Shown: positions 26,663-33,841, numbered from the stretch's first letter. The stretch: 41,488 nt of DNA from Roseovarius sp. UBA6167 (GCA_002428225.1 DIUD01000004.1:20676-62163); one strand, 5' to 3'. Notes: generated by a model from the sequence alone, not told the origin. Numbers and translations are program-made.

Positions 26663-27296
26663 AGCGCGCGGGTTGCGGTTCGAGCATGTGGCGATTTCAC
26701 TCGGGCGCGCGCGGCTCATCGCGCTTGATTGCACCATCGGGCCGGGCGAGGTACTCACCGTGATGGGGCCGTCGGGGTCTGGCAAGTCCACGCTGCTGGC
26801 GGCGATCACCGGCACGCTCGATCCGGTGTTCGCCATGACCGGGCGCATCCGGCTGGACGGGCGTGACCTCATGCGCCTGCCCACCGAGGCGCGGCGCATC
26901 GGCATCCTGTTTCAGGATGAATATCTGTTTCCGCATCTTTCGGTCGGGGCCAACCTTGCCTTTGGCCTCAAGCCCGAGGTGCGGGGCCGCGCCGCGCGCC
27001 GCGCGCGGATCGAGGCGGCGCTGGCGGAGGTGGGGCTTGCCGGTTTTGCCGGACGCGATCCGGCCACGCTCTCGGGCGGGCAGCGGGCACGGGTGGCGCT
27101 GCAACGGATGCTGCTGGCAGAGCCGCGCGCCCTGCTGCTCGACGAGGCGTTCTCAAAGCTCGACACCGGGCTGCGCGCGCAGGTGCGGGAACTTGTGTTC
27201 GACACTGCCCGCCGCCGCGCCCTGCCGGTGCTTCAGGTCACGCACGATCATTCTGACGCAGCGGCGGCGGGCGGCGAGGTGGTGGTGCTGGGATGA
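26655..27296 (+). CDS. ynjD: YnjD-like ABC transporter ATP-binding protein
   Basis: 213 residues, compact for an ABC ATPase. All motifs are present: Walker A GPSGSGKST (38-46), Q-loop Gln87 in LFQDEYLFPHLSV, signature LSGGQR (139-144), Walker B LLLDEAFSKLD with Glu164, and H-loop His197 in QVTHDHSDA. It powers import through the upstream double permease, whose 3' end it overlaps by eight bases. It is the last gene of this operon; a hairpin at 27313-27333 follows. Confidence 0.92.
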   Translation: MPEARGLRFEHVAISLGRARLIALDCTIGPGEVLTVMGPSGSGKSTLLAAITGTLDPVFAMTGRIRLDGRDLMRLPTEARRIGILFQDEYLFPHLSVGANLAFGLKPEVRGRAARRARIEAALAEVGLAGFAGRDPATLSGGQRARVALQRMLLAEPRALLLDEAFSKLDTGLRAQVRELVFDTARRRALPVLQVTHDHSDAAAAGGEVVVLG

Positions 27297-27312
27297 GCGG
27301 CGCAAACGCAAA

Positions 27313-27333
27313 CGCCGCCCCGGTGGGGCGGCG
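27313..27333. terminator. Bidirectional hairpin terminator between ynjD and rpmE
   Basis: Nine-base arms CGCCGCCCC (27313-27321) and GGGGCGGCG (27325-27333) around a GGT loop, in the gap between two converging genes. On the minus strand it is followed by TTTGCGTTTGCG, a T-rich tail that supports termination of the rplS-rpmE transcript. Confidence 0.6.
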
Positions 27334-27357
27334 CGGCATTGGCAACCGGATCGGTTA

Positions 27358-27579
27358 TCAGAAACCGAGACCGGCGTATTTGTTCTTGAACTTCGACACG
27401 CGCCCGCCGGCATCGGTAAGGCGGGTGCCGCCGCCGGTCCAGGCAGGGTGCACCGATGGGTCGATGTCGAGCGAGAGCGTGTCGCCCTCCTTGCCCCAGG
27501 TCGAGCGCATCTGCACGATGGTGCCGTCGGTCATCTTGACGTTGATGACGTGATAATCGGGGTGGATGTCCTTTTTCAT
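27358..27579 (-). CDS. rpmE: 50S ribosomal protein L31
   Basis: 73 residues: MKKDIHPDYHVINVKMTDGT, HPAWTGGGTRLTDAGGRVSKFKNKYAGLGF. There are no zinc-binding cysteines, so it is the cysteine-free form, as in many Alphaproteobacteria. ATG at 27579 has GGAA upstream. It lies 11 bases after rplS, which it follows in one transcript, and is the last gene of the ribosome-biogenesis block. Confidence 0.96.
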   Translation of the reverse strand: MKKDIHPDYHVINVKMTDGTIVQMRSTWGKEGDTLSLDIDPSVHPAWTGGGTRLTDAGGRVSKFKNKYAGLGF

Positions 27580-27590
27580 CGTGCCATTCC

Positions 27591-27974
27591 TTACGCGGAT
27601 TTGCCCGAAACGGGCTTGTAGTTGGCGTCCTCGGCGATGCGGGCGGATTTGCCGCGGCGCGAGCGCAGATAGTAGAGCTTGGCGCGGCGCACGCGGCCCC
27701 GGCGCACCACCTCGATCGTGTCGATATTGGTCGAATAGAGCGGGAACATCCGTTCCACGCCTTCGCCAAAGGAAATCTTGCGGACGGTGAACGACCCGGC
27801 GATGCCCTTGCCGTTCTTGCGGCTGATGCAGACGCCTTCGAAGTTTTGCACGCGGCTCCGGGTGCCTTCGGTCACCTTGTAGCCGACGCGGATCGTGTCG
27901 CCGGCCTTGAAATCGGGAAGGGTCTTCCCGAGCGAGGCGATCTGTTCCGCCTCCAACTGAGCGATAATATCCAT
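27591..27974 (-). CDS. rplS: 50S ribosomal protein L19
   Basis: 127 residues from the ATG at 27974, preceded by AGGAG at good spacing. It reads MDIIAQLEAEQIA, FKAGDTIRVGYKV, RVQNFEGVCISRKNGKGIAGSFTVRK, GVERMFPLYS and RRAKLYYLRSRRGKSARI, all standard L19 segments. L19 sits at the interface of the 30S and 50S subunits. The frame continues upstream without a stop through a relic of a trmD 3' end (see 28040-28085). In related genomes trmD usually precedes rplS directly; here cobO lies between them. Confidence 0.97.
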   Translation of the reverse strand: MDIIAQLEAEQIASLGKTLPDFKAGDTIRVGYKVTEGTRSRVQNFEGVCISRKNGKGIAGSFTVRKISFGEGVERMFPLYSTNIDTIEVVRRGRVRRAKLYYLRSRRGKSARIAEDANYKPVSGKSA

Positions 27975-27994
27975 CGCTTCTCTCCTGATTTGCC

Positions 27995-28010
27995 TGCGGT
28001 TTTTCCCGCA
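27995..28010 (-). promoter_or_regulatory. Small hairpin just upstream of the rplS ribosome site
   Basis: TGCGG (27995-27999) and CCGCA (28006-28010) can pair around a 6-base T-rich (A-rich on the transcript) loop, about 10 bases before the rplS Shine-Dalgarno. It could influence translation of L19, but the stem is only five base pairs. Confidence 0.3.
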
Positions 28011-28039
28011 AATATGTCTCGCGTCCTCAGAGCTCTTGG

Positions 28040-28085
28040 TCTTCTTCCGGGTCCGCAGATGCGCCCGCCAGAGATCAGGCCGTCC
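28040..28085 (-). pseudogene. Relic of a trmD 3' end upstream of rplS
   Basis: On the minus strand this stretch translates as GRPDLWRAHLRTRKKTK, in the rplS frame. RPDLWRAH is also the C-terminal motif of the intact TrmD encoded at 28908-29708. At the DNA level 28059-28079 and 28932-28952 agree at 19 of 21 bases. It is best read as the leftover tail of a trmD copy that once abutted rplS, now separated from the intact gene by cobO. Confidence 0.7.
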
Positions 28086-28149
28086 TTTGTCTGTCCTGCC
28101 GTTTTCCGGGGCTGCCGCGCATGGCCGAAGAAAGCCGGGACAGGATGCC

Positions 28150-28180
28150 CACAAAAAACACGCCCGGAGCCGCCAGGGCG
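28150..28180 (-). terminator. Hairpin with U-tract (terminator or attenuator) before rplS
   Basis: On the minus strand CGCCC (from 28180) pairs with GGGCG (to 28161), with two further pairs after a mismatch, and it is followed by TGTTTTTTG (six Ts at 28153-28158). This is an intrinsic-terminator layout 54 bases after the cobO stop. If the promoter-like sequence at 28196-28224 is active, the same element would sit at the very start of the rplS transcript and could act as an attenuator. Confidence 0.55.
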
Positions 28181-28195
28181 ATTCCAGACGGACGG

Positions 28196-28224
28196 GGTAT
28201 AGGCGGGAATGCTGCCGCGATCAA
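28196..28224 (-). promoter_or_regulatory. Promoter-like sequence for rplS-rpmE
   Basis: Minus strand TTGATC (28219-28224), 17-base spacer, TATACC (28196-28201): a good match to a housekeeping-sigma promoter. It starts ten bases after the cobO stop. The predicted start near 28189 gives an rplS leader of about 215 bases that includes the U-tract hairpin and the trmD relic. Confidence 0.5.
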
Positions 28225-28233
28225 GCCTCGGCG

Positions 28234-28845
28234 TCAGAATTCAACGCCGGCCTGCGCCTTGATGTTCTGCTCGCGGAACGGATGCTTGATCTCTTTCATT
28301 TCGCTGACCAGATCGGCGATGTCGATCAGCTCCGGCCTGGCGCTGCGCCCGGTCAGCACGACATGGGTCATCGGCGGCTTTTCCTCGGCCAGAAAGGCCA
28401 CCACCTCGTTGATATCGAGATAATCATAGCGCAGCGCGATGTTGATCTCGTCGAGCAGCACCATTCGGTTGCGCGCGTCGCGGATCAGTTCCCTGGCCTT
28501 GTCCCACGCCGCTTGCGCCATGACAGTATCGCGTTCGCGGTCCTGCGTCTCCCAGGTAAAGCCATCGCCCATGACGTGAAACGCGCAGATATCCGCGAAC
28601 CGTTCCCTGAGCACATCACGCTCGCCGCTCGGCATCGAGCCCTTGATGAACTGAACCACCGCGCAGGGCATCCCGTGGCCGATGCAGCGCAGGATCATGC
28701 CAAAGCCGGAGCTGCTTTTGCCCTTGCCATTGCCGGTATGGACGATGATGAGGCCCTTTTCGCCGGTCTTGTGCGCCATGAGCTTGTCGCGGGCGGCCTT
28801 GATCCGCTTCATCTTTTCGGTATGGGCCCTGGGGTCTTTGGTCAT
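28234..28845 (-). CDS. cobO: Cob(I)yrinic acid a,c-diamide adenosyltransferase CobO
   Basis: 203 residues from the ATG at 28845 (CAGGAG six bases upstream); a GTG at 28878 in the same frame is less likely. CobO/CobA-type landmarks: KMKRIKAARDKLMAHKTGEKG, P-loop GNGKGKSSSGFG (38-49), VVQFIKG, RNRMVLLDEINIALRYDYLD, VVLTGRSARPELIDIADLVSEMKEIKHPF and GVEF at the end. It transfers adenosyl from ATP to cob(I)alamin precursors in vitamin B12 synthesis or salvage. It lies 62 bases after trmD and before rplS, an unusual place, and is bounded on both sides by trmD-tail sequence. Confidence 0.96.
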   Translation of the reverse strand: MTKDPRAHTEKMKRIKAARDKLMAHKTGEKGLIIVHTGNGKGKSSSGFGMILRCIGHGMPCAVVQFIKGSMPSGERDVLRERFADICAFHVMGDGFTWETQDRERDTVMAQAAWDKARELIRDARNRMVLLDEINIALRYDYLDINEVVAFLAEEKPPMTHVVLTGRSARPELIDIADLVSEMKEIKHPFREQNIKAQAGVEF

Positions 28846-28907
28846 CGGCGGCTCCTGCTCTGGCGCGTTGTCGATCACCTAGCCCGTTTGCACCGCGCGC
28901 CGCAAGA

Positions 28908-29708
28908 TCAGCCGTCCTCGTCCCGCGCAACATGCGCCCGCCACAGATCGGGGCGGCGTTCGCGCGTGATCCGTTCGGACATCTCGTGCCGCCAAGCGGC
29001 CACCTTGGCGTGATCGCCAGAGGTCAGAACCGCGGGGATCGGGCGGCCTTGCCACTCCGCGGGGCGGGTGTAGTGGGGATGTTCCAGCAAACCCTCGGCA
29101 AAGCTCTCTTCCTCGGTCGATGTCTCATTGCCGAGCACGCCGGGCAGAAGCCGCACGCTCGCGTCGATCACCGCCTGCGCGGCGATCTCGCCGCCGGTCA
29201 TGACGAAATCGCCGAGGCTGATTTCCTCGATGCGGTAATGCGCGATCACGCGCTCGTCCAGCCCCTCGAACCGGCCACAGATCAACGTGACGCCGGGGCC
29301 CGCAGCCAGGGCGCGGGCGCGGGCCTGCGTGAAGGGCGCGCCGCGCGGGCTGAGATAGACGAGCGGCCATTGGGGCGGGGTCGCGGCCATCGCCCTGTCG
29401 ATGGCCCGGCCCATCACATCCGCGCGCAGCACCATCCCCGCGCCGCCACCGGCGGGCGTGTCATCGACATTGCGGTGCCGCCCCTCGCCGAAGGCGCGCA
29501 GGTCGGTCACCTCCAGCGCCCAGAGGCCCTCGCGCAGGGCGCGACCCGTCAGGCTCTCGCCGAGCACGCCGGGAAAAGCCTGCGGCAGAAGGGTGATGAC
29601 GCGCGCGGTCCAGACTCCGGGGCGCGGCGCGGCCTCTTCCATCAGATCGCGCGGCGCAAGCGACGGGCGCACACGCTTGCTGCCATGGGAGCGGGGCGCA
29701 TCGGCCAT
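28908..29708 (-). CDS. trmD: tRNA (guanine-37-N1)-methyltransferase TrmD
   Basis: 266 residues. SPOUT-family landmarks: VITLLPQAFPGVLGESLTGRAL, DLRAFGEGRHRNVDDTPAGGGAGMVLRADV (the last part contains the catalytic-loop region), VYLSPRGAPFTQARA, LICGRFEGLDERVI, EISLGDFVMTGGEIAAQAVIDA and LPGVLGNETSTEEESFAEGLLEHPHYTRP. It methylates G37 of tRNAs to hold the reading frame. The N-terminal ~30 residues precede the usual family start and add a basic extension; a later start is possible. It begins three bases after rimM. Its C-terminal RPDLWRAH is repeated upstream of rplS. Confidence 0.96.
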   Translation of the reverse strand: MADAPRSHGSKRVRPSLAPRDLMEEAAPRPGVWTARVITLLPQAFPGVLGESLTGRALREGLWALEVTDLRAFGEGRHRNVDDTPAGGGAGMVLRADVMGRAIDRAMAATPPQWPLVYLSPRGAPFTQARARALAAGPGVTLICGRFEGLDERVIAHYRIEEISLGDFVMTGGEIAAQAVIDASVRLLPGVLGNETSTEEESFAEGLLEHPHYTRPAEWQGRPIPAVLTSGDHAKVAAWRHEMSERITRERRPDLWRAHVARDEDG

Positions 29709-29711
29709 GGC

Positions 29712-30215
29712 CTAGAACAGCCCCTCGGGCGGGTCGGCGACGATCCGGCGCGCGGCAAGGTCAACCGTCGGCACCGCCTCGCGGGTGAAGGGCAGAAGAA
29801 CGGTAGAGGTGAGGCCCGGCGCGTGGATTTCCAGCAGGTCCGCCGCACCATGATTGAGCACCGCCTTGACGCGGCCAAGCGGGGTGCCGCCGGTGTCGAA
29901 CACCTCCAGCCCGATCAGGTCGGCATGATAGAACTCGTCATCGGGCAGGACGGGCAGGCGGTCGCGCGGTACATGCAGCCGCACACCGCGCAGGGCGTCG
30001 GCCTGTTCCCTGGTGGCGATGCCCGACAGCCGCGCGGTCAGCGCGCCCGAGGTCTGGCCCGTCAGCGCGACCTCGAAGCTGTGCTTGCCGTCCTCGGAGA
30101 CAAGCGCGCCATAGGCGGCGATGTCCTCGGGACGTGCCGTGAAACTCTTGAGCCGCACCTCTCCCTTGACGCCGAAGGCCCCGGCGATAGCCCCGAGGCA
30201 GACCGTGTCGCTCAT
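29712..30215 (-). CDS. rimM: Ribosome maturation factor RimM
   Basis: 167 residues from the second of two close ATGs (30215), which has AAAGGA seven bases upstream; 30221 is the alternative. CLGAIAGAFGVKGEVRLKSFTARPEDI, GIATREQADALRGVRLHVPRDRLP, DEFYHADLIGLEVFD and GRVKAVLNHGAADLLEI are RimM motifs, ending in the PRC-barrel domain. RimM helps assemble the head of the 30S subunit and binds S19. It sits between bluB and trmD; bluB separates it from rpsP. Confidence 0.96.
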   Translation of the reverse strand: MSDTVCLGAIAGAFGVKGEVRLKSFTARPEDIAAYGALVSEDGKHSFEVALTGQTSGALTARLSGIATREQADALRGVRLHVPRDRLPVLPDDEFYHADLIGLEVFDTGGTPLGRVKAVLNHGAADLLEIHAPGLTSTVLLPFTREAVPTVDLAARRIVADPPEGLF

Positions 30216-30237
30216 CGTCATGTCCTTTCGCAGGCGG

Positions 30238-30867
30238 TCATCGGCTTTCCACCGGCACATGATGGCGGCGGTGCTCCCATCCGGCAAGCTCCAGTTCCGG
30301 TGTGGCGCTTTCCTCTTCGGGCCAGCCGATGCAGAGATAGGCCACGAGCGCCCAATCATCCGGAATATCAAGATCCCGGCACAGGCGCGCGGGATCGAGG
30401 ATCGACACCCAGCCAAGGCCGAGCCCGCGGGCGCGGGAATACAGCCAGAACTGCGTGACCGCGGCCACCACCGAATAGCGCCGTGTCTCGGGCATGGTGC
30501 CGGCCCCGAGGCCCGCACCCTGTCGGGTCGCCTCGTCGCAGAAGATGGCAAGCTGCACCGGGGCATCGCGCATCCCGGAGAGCTTCAAGCCGCTGTAAAT
30601 GAGGGCCTTTTCGCCGTCATATCCGTCAAGGGCGCGCGCATTGGCCGCCCGGAAATTGGCCAGCGCGGCGGCGCGGGCGGCGGGGCTTGCGACCCGCACG
30701 ATGCGCCACGGCTCGCTCAGCCCGACCGAGGGGGCAAGGGCAAAGGTGGCAAGACAATCGCGCAGGAGCGCCTCGTCCACAGGATCGGTGCGAAAGCGGC
30801 GCACGTCGCGCCGCCAGCGCATGAGATCGCGCAGGCCGGTCTGGAAGTCCTCGGAAAACTGTGACAT
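30238..30867 (-). CDS. bluB: 5,6-dimethylbenzimidazole synthase BluB
   Basis: 209 residues; the ATG at 30867 has GAGGATCTGG just upstream. It is a nitroreductase-fold protein with BluB features: RRDVRRFRTDPVDEALL, APSVGLSEPWRIVRV, LKLSGMRDAPVQLAIFCDEATRQGAGLGAGTMPETRRYSVV, and RARGLGLGWVSILDP. Ordinary nitroreductases lack the APSVG...SEPWR and GLGAGTMPET motifs. BluB breaks down reduced FMN with oxygen to make 5,6-dimethylbenzimidazole, the lower ligand of vitamin B12. It lies between rpsP and rimM, two further ribosome genes, which makes a second B12 gene in this operon besides cobO. Confidence 0.93.
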   Translation of the reverse strand: MSQFSEDFQTGLRDLMRWRRDVRRFRTDPVDEALLRDCLATFALAPSVGLSEPWRIVRVASPAARAAALANFRAANARALDGYDGEKALIYSGLKLSGMRDAPVQLAIFCDEATRQGAGLGAGTMPETRRYSVVAAVTQFWLYSRARGLGLGWVSILDPARLCRDLDIPDDWALVAYLCIGWPEEESATPELELAGWEHRRHHVPVESR

Positions 30868-30887
30868 TCCAGATCCTCACCCGATGA

Positions 30888-31253
30888 TTATTCGGCGGCT
30901 GCCTCTTCGGCGGCAGCGGCGGCCTTCTCGGCCCTGGCGGCGGCGCGTTCCTGGGCCTTCTTGCCAGGCTCGGCCTTTTTCAGGTTGGCGCGCTGTTTCT
31001 TCTCGATGACGCCAGCGGCCTCGAGCATCCGGCTGATGCGGTCGGTCGGCTGCGCGCCTTGTGCCAGCCAATGCTGGATGCGCTCGACATCCATCTTCAC
31101 GCGCTCCTCGCTGTCCTTGGGCAGGAGCGGGTTGTAGGTGCCCAGCTTCTCGATGAAGCGGCCATCGCGCGGCATGCGCGAGTCGGCGGCGACGATGCGG
31201 TAGAACGGGCGTTTCTTGGAGCCACCACGGGCAAGGCGGATTTTCATGGCCAT
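30888..31253 (-). CDS. rpsP: 30S ribosomal protein S16
   Basis: 121 residues, with MAMKIRLARGGSKKRPFYRIVAADSR, DGRFIEKLGTYNPL and DVERIQHWLAQGAQPTDRISRML as in S16, plus the long Lys/Ala/Glu-rich C-terminal tail (about 85-121) common in Rhodobacterales. ATG at 31253 has AGGAG eight bases upstream. It lies between the chorismate mutase gene and bluB in the same transcript. Confidence 0.97.
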   Translation of the reverse strand: MAMKIRLARGGSKKRPFYRIVAADSRMPRDGRFIEKLGTYNPLLPKDSEERVKMDVERIQHWLAQGAQPTDRISRMLEAAGVIEKKQRANLKKAEPGKKAQERAAARAEKAAAAAEEAAAE

Positions 31254-31302
31254 TTGATATTCTCCTTTAATGGCAGTGGGCTGGCAGGGTTTCAGACCCG
31301 CC

Positions 31303-31599
31303 TCAGGATTGGTGCTTGCGGTGATGTCTGATCACCTCGGCGATGATGAAGTTGAGGAATTCGCGGGCGAATTCCGGGTCGAGATCGGCGGATTTCGCCA
31401 GGTCTTCGAGCCGCGCGATCTGTTGCGCCTCGCGCTCGGGATCGGACGGGGGAAGGTCGTGCTCGGCCTTGAGCCTGCCCACCGCCTGCGTGTGCTTGAA
31501 CCGCTCGGCCAGCGTGAATACAAGGATCGCGTCAAGCCGGTCGATGCTCTCGCGGTGCTCTTTCAGGAGGCGGGCGGCAAGGGTGGTGGTGTCAGGCAT
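31303..31599 (-). CDS. Chorismate mutase (AroQ class, stand-alone)
   Basis: 98 residues from the ATG at 31599, chosen because GGAGG precedes it by five bases; a GTG at 31614 is the alternative. It is all helical with the AroQ pattern: HRESIDRLDAILVFTLAERFKHTQAVGRLKAEHDLPPSDPEREAQQIARLEDLA, in which the conserved Arg, Lys and Glu of the short monofunctional form can be seen, ending FLNFIIAEVIRHHRKHQ. It converts chorismate to prephenate for Phe/Tyr synthesis. Its place between the GNAT gene and rpsP is a usual Rhodobacterales order. Confidence 0.9.
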   Translation of the reverse strand: MPDTTTLAARLLKEHRESIDRLDAILVFTLAERFKHTQAVGRLKAEHDLPPSDPEREAQQIARLEDLAKSADLDPEFAREFLNFIIAEVIRHHRKHQS

Positions 31600-31632
31600 C
31601 GGCGCCTCCGGCACGGGCAGGGGATGGGGCGA

Positions 31633-32172
31633 TCATGCGCAGGCCCTCACCGGGCCGCCGGGGCCGGGGTGGCGATAGAGCAGGTCGGGCCCCATGTGGA
31701 TGTTGTCATATGCGCGCTCGAACCGCGCGCCGAGACGTTCGGCGAGCGCGATGGAGCGGCTGTTGCCGGGCTTGATGTTGGAGGTGAGCGTGGTGAAGCC
31801 GAGCGCATCGTAGGCCCATTGGCGCGCGCGCAGCGCGGCCTCGTGGGCGATGCCGCGGCCCTCATAGCCGTCAAAGAGCGCCCAGCCCAGTTCCGGCTCG
31901 GGCCAGCCTTCGGGATTCCAGATGCCGGCAATGCCGGCGGTCTCGCCCGTTTCCTTCATCTCGAGCGTGAAATACCCGTAGCCGTGGATATGCCAGTGAC
32001 CGACGTTGAGCGCGAACCAGCGCCACGCCTCGCCCCGGTTGGGTGCGCTGCCAAAGCCCGAGGCGCGGGTCCGGTCGAGCAGGAAGGCGATCATCGGCGC
32101 GATGTCGCGCGCCTCTGGCCCGCGCAGGGTCAGGCGGGGGGTGTCGAGCACGGGGGCACGGGTGAGGCTCAT
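31633..32172 (-). CDS. GNAT-family N-acetyltransferase (RimJ/RimL-like)
   Basis: 179 residues from the ATG at 32172; in-frame starts at 32193 and 32208 lack ribosome sites. The opening LDTPRLTLRGPEARDIAPM, the central GIAGIWNPEGWPEPELGWALFDGYEGRGIAHEAA (acetyl-CoA site Q/RxxGxG/A region) and TLTSNIKPGNSRSIALAERLGARFE are typical of this group. It acetylates an unknown amine, possibly the N-terminus of a ribosomal protein given its place in the operon; that is speculation. It lies between ffh and the chorismate mutase gene. Confidence 0.88.
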   Translation of the reverse strand: MSLTRAPVLDTPRLTLRGPEARDIAPMIAFLLDRTRASGFGSAPNRGEAWRWFALNVGHWHIHGYGYFTLEMKETGETAGIAGIWNPEGWPEPELGWALFDGYEGRGIAHEAALRARQWAYDALGFTTLTSNIKPGNSRSIALAERLGARFERAYDNIHMGPDLLYRHPGPGGPVRACA

Positions 32173-32223
32173 GGGCGGCCCCCGTCGGAACATGGATATT
32201 TCTGGCAAGATGAAGTCATGGGC

Positions 32224-33717
32224 TTATTTCTTCTTGCCAAGCCCCGAGAGGCCAGGCGGCAGCGACAGGCCGCCGCCGAGACCGGGCAACCCGCCGGGCA
32301 GCTTGCCGCCCATGGCGCGGGTGGCCTCTTCCATGGCGCGGGCGTCGGTCATGTCGGGCATCGCGCCCTTGCCGAACATCCCCTTCATCGCCTGCTTGAG
32401 CATCCCGCCCTTGCCCATCTTGCCCATTTTCTTCATCATGTCCGTCATCTGGCGGTGCATCTTCAGCAGCCTGTTGAGGTCCGATACCTCCTGCCCGGCA
32501 CCCTTGGCGATGCGCTTCTTGCGGCTGGCCTGAAGGATCGCCGGATTAGCGCGTTCCTTTTTCGTCATCGACTGGATGAGGGCGATCTGGCGGATGATGA
32601 CCTTGTCGTCAAAGCCCGCCTCCTGCACCTGCCTGGCCATCTTGCCCATGCCGGGGATCATGCCCATCAGCCCTTCCATGCCGCCCATCTTCTGCATCTG
32701 GTCAAGCTGGCTGCGCAGGTCGTTCATGTTGAACTGACCCTTGGCCATGCGGCGCATCATGCGTTCGGCCTGCTCGGCCTCGAGCGTTTCCTGCGCCTTC
32801 TCCACCAGCGCCACGATGTCGCCCATGCCGAGAATGCGGCCGGCGATGCGCTCGGGCTCGAAGGTCTCGATGGCGTCCATCTTTTCGCCAAGGCCGACGA
32901 AGCGGATCGGCTTGCCGGTGACGGCACGCATCGACAGCGCCGCGCCGCCGCGCCCGTCGCCGTCCATCCGGGTGAGCACGACGCCGGTCACGCCGATCTT
33001 GTCGTCGAATTCGGTGGCGACGTTGACGGCGTCCTGGCCGGTCAGGCCATCGACCACCAGCAGCGTTTCGCGGGGTTGCGCCACGTCGCGCACCGCCGCC
33101 GCCTGCGCGATCAGCTCGGCGTCGATATGCAGGCGCCCGGCGGTGTCGAGCATGTAGACATCGTAGCCACCGAGCGCGGCCTGCGTTTTCGCGCGTCTGG
33201 CGATGGCGACCGGGTCTTCGCCCTTTACGATGGGCAGGGTATCGACGCCGATCTGACGCCCGAGAATGGCAAGCTGTTCCATCGCCGCCGGGCGGCTCAC
33301 GTCGAGCGAGGCCATGAGCACGCGCTTGCCCTCGCGCTCTTTCAGGCGCTTGGCGAGCTTGGCAGTGGTGGTGGTCTTGCCCGAGCCTTGCAGGCCGACC
33401 ATGAGAATGGGCGCGGGCGGGTTGTCGATCTTGAGCGCGCCGGGGTCGCCCTCGCCGCGCAGGGTGTCGATCAGGGCATCGTGGACGATCTTGACGACCT
33501 GCTGGCCCGGCGTGACGGATTTGGTGACGGCCTGGCCGGTGGCCTCCTTCTCCACGCGCTTGATGAAATCGCGCGCGACCGGCAGCGAGACATCGGCCTC
33601 CAGCAGCGCGACGCGCACCTCGCGCAGGGCGGTTTTGACGTCCTCCTCGGAGAGCGCGCCCTGTCTGGTCAGCCGGTCGAGAACGCCGGAGAGGCGGTCG
33701 GACAGGTTTTCAAACAT
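32224..33717 (-). CDS. ffh: Signal recognition particle protein Ffh
   Basis: 497 residues from the ATG at 33717 with AGGAGGCCC upstream; the frame opens at 33747. N domain, then the GTPase domain with P-loop GLQGSGKTTTTAK (108-120), DVSRPAAMEQL, DTAGRLHID (191-199) and TRMDGDGRGGAAL (249-261; TRMDGD instead of the common TKLDGD). The C-terminal M domain is rich in methionine (many MMKKMGKM-type stretches) and binds SRP RNA and signal peptides, ending with a Gly/Pro/Leu tail. It delivers nascent membrane proteins to FtsY. It is the first gene of the leftward ribosome-biogenesis block. Confidence 0.97.
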   Translation of the reverse strand: MFENLSDRLSGVLDRLTRQGALSEEDVKTALREVRVALLEADVSLPVARDFIKRVEKEATGQAVTKSVTPGQQVVKIVHDALIDTLRGEGDPGALKIDNPPAPILMVGLQGSGKTTTTAKLAKRLKEREGKRVLMASLDVSRPAAMEQLAILGRQIGVDTLPIVKGEDPVAIARRAKTQAALGGYDVYMLDTAGRLHIDAELIAQAAAVRDVAQPRETLLVVDGLTGQDAVNVATEFDDKIGVTGVVLTRMDGDGRGGAALSMRAVTGKPIRFVGLGEKMDAIETFEPERIAGRILGMGDIVALVEKAQETLEAEQAERMMRRMAKGQFNMNDLRSQLDQMQKMGGMEGLMGMIPGMGKMARQVQEAGFDDKVIIRQIALIQSMTKKERANPAILQASRKKRIAKGAGQEVSDLNRLLKMHRQMTDMMKKMGKMGKGGMLKQAMKGMFGKGAMPDMTDARAMEEATRAMGGKLPGGLPGLGGGLSLPPGLSGLGKKK

Positions 33718-33822
33718 TGCCGGGCCTCCTTTGCCGGTTGCCGCCATGCCGCCCCGACATGATCGGGGTGACGTCTCAAAACATCAACGCCCCCACGGGC
33801 GCGACGCGCTGGTGGGGGGCGA

Positions 33823-33841
33823 TCCCGGCGCGGGGCCGGGA
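33823..33841 (-). terminator. Weak hairpin after arsJ
   Basis: TCCCGGC (33823-33829) and GCCGGGA (33835-33841) can pair around a five-base loop, 75 bases downstream of the arsJ stop and upstream of ffh. There is no T-run, so termination is only suggested. The rest of the 198-base arsJ-ffh gap shows no gene. Confidence 0.3.

Noticed and set aside
23606..26905. A 1099-codon open frame on the minus strand, opposite the ynjBCD genes
   Set aside because: It is the antisense shadow of three well-matched genes, is extremely rich in Arg/Gln/His/Pro, and matches no protein family; GC-rich third positions keep such frames open.
31270..33762. An 830-codon open frame on the plus strand, opposite ffh and its neighbours
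   Set aside because: It is antisense to conserved ffh, acetyltransferase and chorismate mutase genes and has no recognisable domain.
33752..33768. CCCCGA...TCGGGG hairpin in the ffh leader as a riboswitch or terminator
   Set aside because: Only six base pairs, no T-run and no recognisable aptamer core.
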